Below are positions 35,015 through 38,023 of a stretch of 38,023 bases of DNA, in pieces (position 1 is the first letter of the stretch; each line of letters starts with the position of its first letter). The notes beneath the pieces were generated by a model. It was not told the DNA's origin, made no database searches, and saw only the letters and a list, made by a program, of their open reading frames with translations. Made by a program: the position numbers and the translations under genes. This stretch comes from Bacteroidales bacterium (lineage in GTDB: Bacteria; Bacteroidota; Bacteroidia; Bacteroidales; WCHB1-69). Location of the stretch: the NCBI GenBank assembly GCA_031287215.1, contig JAITTF010000205.1, positions 1 to 38,023 of the forward strand, written 5' to 3'.

Positions 35015-36124
35015 TTGGAAATGAAAATAGGTTTTGATGCTAAACGAGCTTTTTTTAATGGTAGTGGATTAGGTAATTATAGCAGAAATCTACTCTCTTC
35101 ACTATTTTTATTACATCCGGAAAATGAGTATCTATTATTTTCTGCATCAACTACAAAGACTCTTTTTGAGGCTGGACTTCCCTATCAAATCCCTCCTGCC
35201 GGTTTGGATGCTCTTTGTCCATCCTTATGGCGTTACAAGGGATTAGGAAAAACGGCAAGTCATTATCGTCCTGATATTTTTCACGGATTAAGTAATGAAC
35301 TCCCTTTAGACATCAAAAAGTCAAAGAGCAAAAACATGGTAAGCATTCACGATGCGATTTTTATGCGCTATCCACAATGGTACAAATGGCACGACAGATT
35401 GATTTATGAACAAAAAACAGCTTTTGCCTGCCAAAATGCTGATACCATTATTGCTACAAGTTACCAAACAAAAGAGGATATATTGCGCTTTTTTAAAGTA
35501 AAGGAAGAAAAAATCGAAGTCGTTTATCAAATTTGCAATCCCATTTTTGCAAACCATAAGGATGCTAAAAAAAGAGCAATAATAGCTGCAAAATGGAATT
35601 TGCCTGCAACTTATTTTCTTATGGCAGGTAACATCGAAGAGCGCAAAAATATAGGGAATGTCATCAAAAGTTTTAAGAAGATCTCTTCCGACGTTGCGTT
35701 AGTCATTGTAGGTAGAAACAATCATTATGCTACCCTATTGAAGGATTTTGCCGTTCAGGAGCATCTTCACAACATCTTTTTTTATCATGACATTTCAAAT
35801 GAGGAGTTGCCCTATTTTTATCAAGGAGCAAAAGCACTGATATTTGCCTCTTATTTTGAAGGTTTCGGCATTCCTATCGTAGAAGCACTTTTCTCAAAGA
35901 TTCCGATTATTGCGAGCAATAGTTCTTGTTTTGAAGAGATTGCAGGAGAGGCTGCTTTGTTCATTAATCCCGATCATGTTGACGAAATATCTGATGCTAT
36001 CAAACTGCTGCTCAATTCGGCACCTCTCTGTCAAACATTGACGGAAAACGGCATTCTTCAATCGCAAAAATTTGAAATGCAAACTATTGTAAATAATCTA
36101 ATGAATGTTTATCTATCTTTATAA
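35015..36124 (+). CDS. Glycosyltransferase family 4 (GT-B)
   Basis: GSGLGNYSRNLL, VSIHDAIFMRYP, ADTIIATSYQTKEDI, AGNIEERKNI, ASYFEGFGIPIVEALFSKIPIIASNSSCFEEIAGEAALFINP. Confidence 0.93.
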   Translation: MEMKIGFDAKRAFFNGSGLGNYSRNLLSSLFLLHPENEYLLFSASTTKTLFEAGLPYQIPPAGLDALCPSLWRYKGLGKTASHYRPDIFHGLSNELPLDIKKSKSKNMVSIHDAIFMRYPQWYKWHDRLIYEQKTAFACQNADTIIATSYQTKEDILRFFKVKEEKIEVVYQICNPIFANHKDAKKRAIIAAKWNLPATYFLMAGNIEERKNIGNVIKSFKKISSDVALVIVGRNNHYATLLKDFAVQEHLHNIFFYHDISNEELPYFYQGAKALIFASYFEGFGIPIVEALFSKIPIIASNSSCFEEIAGEAALFINPDHVDEISDAIKLLLNSAPLCQTLTENGILQSQKFEMQTIVNNLMNVYLSL

Positions 36125-36136
36125 TCGTCCTATTTT

Positions 36137-36925
36137 ATGTGTGCTATTTCTGGAATTATCATTACCTTAAATGAAGAAAATAATATCGCAGAAGCGATCC
36201 TCTCCTTGCAACAGATTTGTGATGAGATTATTGTGGTCGATTCTGAGAGCACCGACAATACTGTAGCGATTGCCACCGGATTGGGTGCGAAGGTGATTAT
36301 TTCCCCTTATTCAGGCGATGGCATCCAAAAAAACAAAGGAATCACAGAAGTTACTCATGATTGGATATTCTGTTTAGATGCTGATGAACGAATAATGCCC
36401 GAATTAGCAAACATGATCAACACTTTAGACCTCCATCATTCACAGTATGCAGGTTATGCGGTAAGAAGAAGGAATTTTATCGGCGATCGTTGGATACGTT
36501 GTTGTGGCTGGTATCCCGATTATGTAGTGAGGTTGTTCAATCGACATAAAACACGCTATGCTGCAAGTAAACAACATGCAGCCGTGCCCTTTACCCATTG
36601 CTTTAAACTTAAAGCCGATCTGCTCCACTATTCCTATCATCATATCGGAGAACTCTTTGCCAAACCAAATCGCAATTTCTCTACCCGCAGTGCTAAAATT
36701 CTATTTTTAAAGGGTAAAAAAGTTACCGTTTTTGCCCCTTTTTGCCATGGATTGTGGGCTTTTATTGTTAATTACTTTTTCAAAAAAGGCATTTTTAGTG
36801 GTTTAGACGGATTGACACTTGCCCTTTCAATGGCACAAAATTCGTATCTTAAATATGCAAAACTTATTGAATATTATAGAGATAAAACAGTAAGAAATAA
36901 TGAAAATTTTGAGGAGGTTTGGTAA
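36137..36925 (+). CDS. Glycosyltransferase family 2 (WaaE/KdtX-like)
   Basis: SGIIITLNEENNIAEAILSLQQICDEIIVVDSESTDNTVAIA, DWIFCLDADERI, NFIGDRWIRCCGWYPDYVVRLFNR. Confidence 0.92.
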   Translation: MCAISGIIITLNEENNIAEAILSLQQICDEIIVVDSESTDNTVAIATGLGAKVIISPYSGDGIQKNKGITEVTHDWIFCLDADERIMPELANMINTLDLHHSQYAGYAVRRRNFIGDRWIRCCGWYPDYVVRLFNRHKTRYAASKQHAAVPFTHCFKLKADLLHYSYHHIGELFAKPNRNFSTRSAKILFLKGKKVTVFAPFCHGLWAFIVNYFFKKGIFSGLDGLTLALSMAQNSYLKYAKLIEYYRDKTVRNNENFEEVW

Positions 36926-36938
36926 GATCCAACCTATA

Positions 36939-37640
36939 TTAAATCAATCCCTTAACAACCGATTTTTTTGCGATATAATCTTTAAGATAAAAAGGTTCAA
37001 AAGAAGCTATGTTTTCAAATTGTTTTTCAATATATTGTTGGTAAATTACTGTCGCCATATTGGAGGCAGATAAAGGGGCGTTACTGAAGAAGGCATTTGA
37101 ATGAGTAATCAAAAGATTTTTACATTTTGTAATTCCGTTACCACAAAATACTACCTGATGGTCTTTTAATAGGGTAGAAAAGGTATTTTCTTCAACAATA
37201 ATTGCTTCTGTGTTTTTAATAAGATTTTGTTTGTGATCATACAACTCATAGAACACTTCCATACGGCGTGCATCTATCATTGGGCAATATATAACATTTT
37301 CATTTTTAAGTTGTTTTACAGCACCTAACATGATGTTTTGTAGTGTAGAAATAGAGATTAAGGGAATATTCAAAGTAAAACATAATCCCTTAGCCGTTGA
37401 AGCACCAATTCGCAGTCCTGTATAAGATCCGGGACCACTACTCAAACCAATGGCTTTAATTTTGTCTTTTGGAACGTTAGTGTTTTTAAAGATTTCATCA
37501 ATAAGTGGAATAAGATTTTGAGCGTGAGATTGTCCTATGAGAATCTCTTTTTTATCTATAACCTCTAATTTTTGGGAAAGTGCCACAGAACAGACTTCTG
37601 TTGCAGTTTCTATTAAAAGAAAAAACGGATTATCATTCAT
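36939..37640 (-). CDS. tsaB: tRNA threonylcarbamoyladenosine biosynthesis protein TsaB
   Basis: LLIETATEVCSVAL, HAQNLIPLIDEIF, IGLSSGPGSYTGLRIGASTAKGLCFTLNIPLISISTLQ, MIDARRMEVFYELYD. Confidence 0.93.
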   Translation of the reverse strand: MNDNPFFLLIETATEVCSVALSQKLEVIDKKEILIGQSHAQNLIPLIDEIFKNTNVPKDKIKAIGLSSGPGSYTGLRIGASTAKGLCFTLNIPLISISTLQNIMLGAVKQLKNENVIYCPMIDARRMEVFYELYDHKQNLIKNTEAIIVEENTFSTLLKDHQVVFCGNGITKCKNLLITHSNAFFSNAPLSASNMATVIYQQYIEKQFENIASFEPFYLKDYIAKKSVVKGLI

Positions 37641-37680
37641 AAAACCAGAGAAGATTGGGAAAACATATTAATTACAATTA

Positions 37681-38023
37681 TTATTGAATGATCAATTTTT
37701 GATTAACAACATCCTTAACCAAAGTTAAAATGAAAAAGATTTTCTGCATCATACCCATCACAAACGAAAGCGTGTCCCCCAGAGGATTTTCTTCCTGAAT
37801 AGTAAACAGGGAGTTCTTGTTGAATACGTTCTCGCCAAGTAGTGTTATTAAATTGATTTTTTTAACTGTAAAATGACCATAGTCTGTATAATTAGTATGA
37901 CTTCCTTGCCCCGATAGAGGAAACCTATAATAATACATAATTTGAGCCATAGCAACTGCTACACAGCCACTAGGACATCTTCCATCATAGCCAGAAGGAG
38001 ATGAAGGATCTAATGGAGAATAT
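37681..38023 (-). pseudogene. Decayed C10-family (streptopain-like) cysteine peptidase, T9SS-type tail remnant; 5' end outside window
   Basis: Upstream-open frame GYDGRCPSGCVAVAMAQIMYYYRFPLSGQGSHTNYTDYGHFTV, frameshift at an A7 run, then WRERIQQELPVYYSGRKSSGGHAFVCDGYDAENLFHFNFG in another frame, then VVNQKLIIQ* in the first frame. Confidence 0.8.

Noticed and set aside
35894-36082. Minus-strand 62-aa ORF in the GT4 gene
   Set aside because: Antisense of a conserved glycosyltransferase C-terminus.
1-38023. CRISPR array, tRNA/rRNA genes, intact IS element or prophage
   Set aside because: No regularly spaced direct repeats, no recognisable cloverleaf or rRNA segments, no transposase or phage structural genes seen; a tRNAscan/ISfinder run would be needed to exclude small or degraded ones.

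Overview
This is a 38 kb, AT-rich chromosomal window from a Bacteroidota-type bacterium. The call rests on TAnnTTTG promoters, T9SS sorting domains, GldF and the KorAB pair. Most of it is housekeeping: rng (5'-truncated by the window edge), ahpF, prfA, meaB, korAB, purMN, murD, cdd, tsaB, two S41 peptidases, an S9 peptidase, and rubrerythrin with a putative heavy-metal exporter. There are also several envelope and glycan genes, and a cassette on the minus strand (aldolase fusion, HAD phosphatase, IlvB-like TPP enzyme, polyprenyl-P GT2) that looks like a specialised glycan or acyl-precursor pathway. I see no rRNA, tRNA, CRISPR array or intact IS element. The least expected content is a set of decayed genes that the ORF track misses or mis-frames: a umuC C-terminus, a T9SS cargo C-terminus, an AlbA/RecG-like C-terminal winged-helix fragment split by a single in-frame TAA, and a C10 (streptopain-like) peptidase. 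Other observations are a 24-nt intergenic repeat present twice in inverted orientation, an 11-A tract in a FemAB/GNAT-like gene, and a gldF without gldG. I did not find a clearly new defence or mobile system. The aldolase/TPP/HAD/GT2 cassette is the best candidate for undescribed biochemistry.
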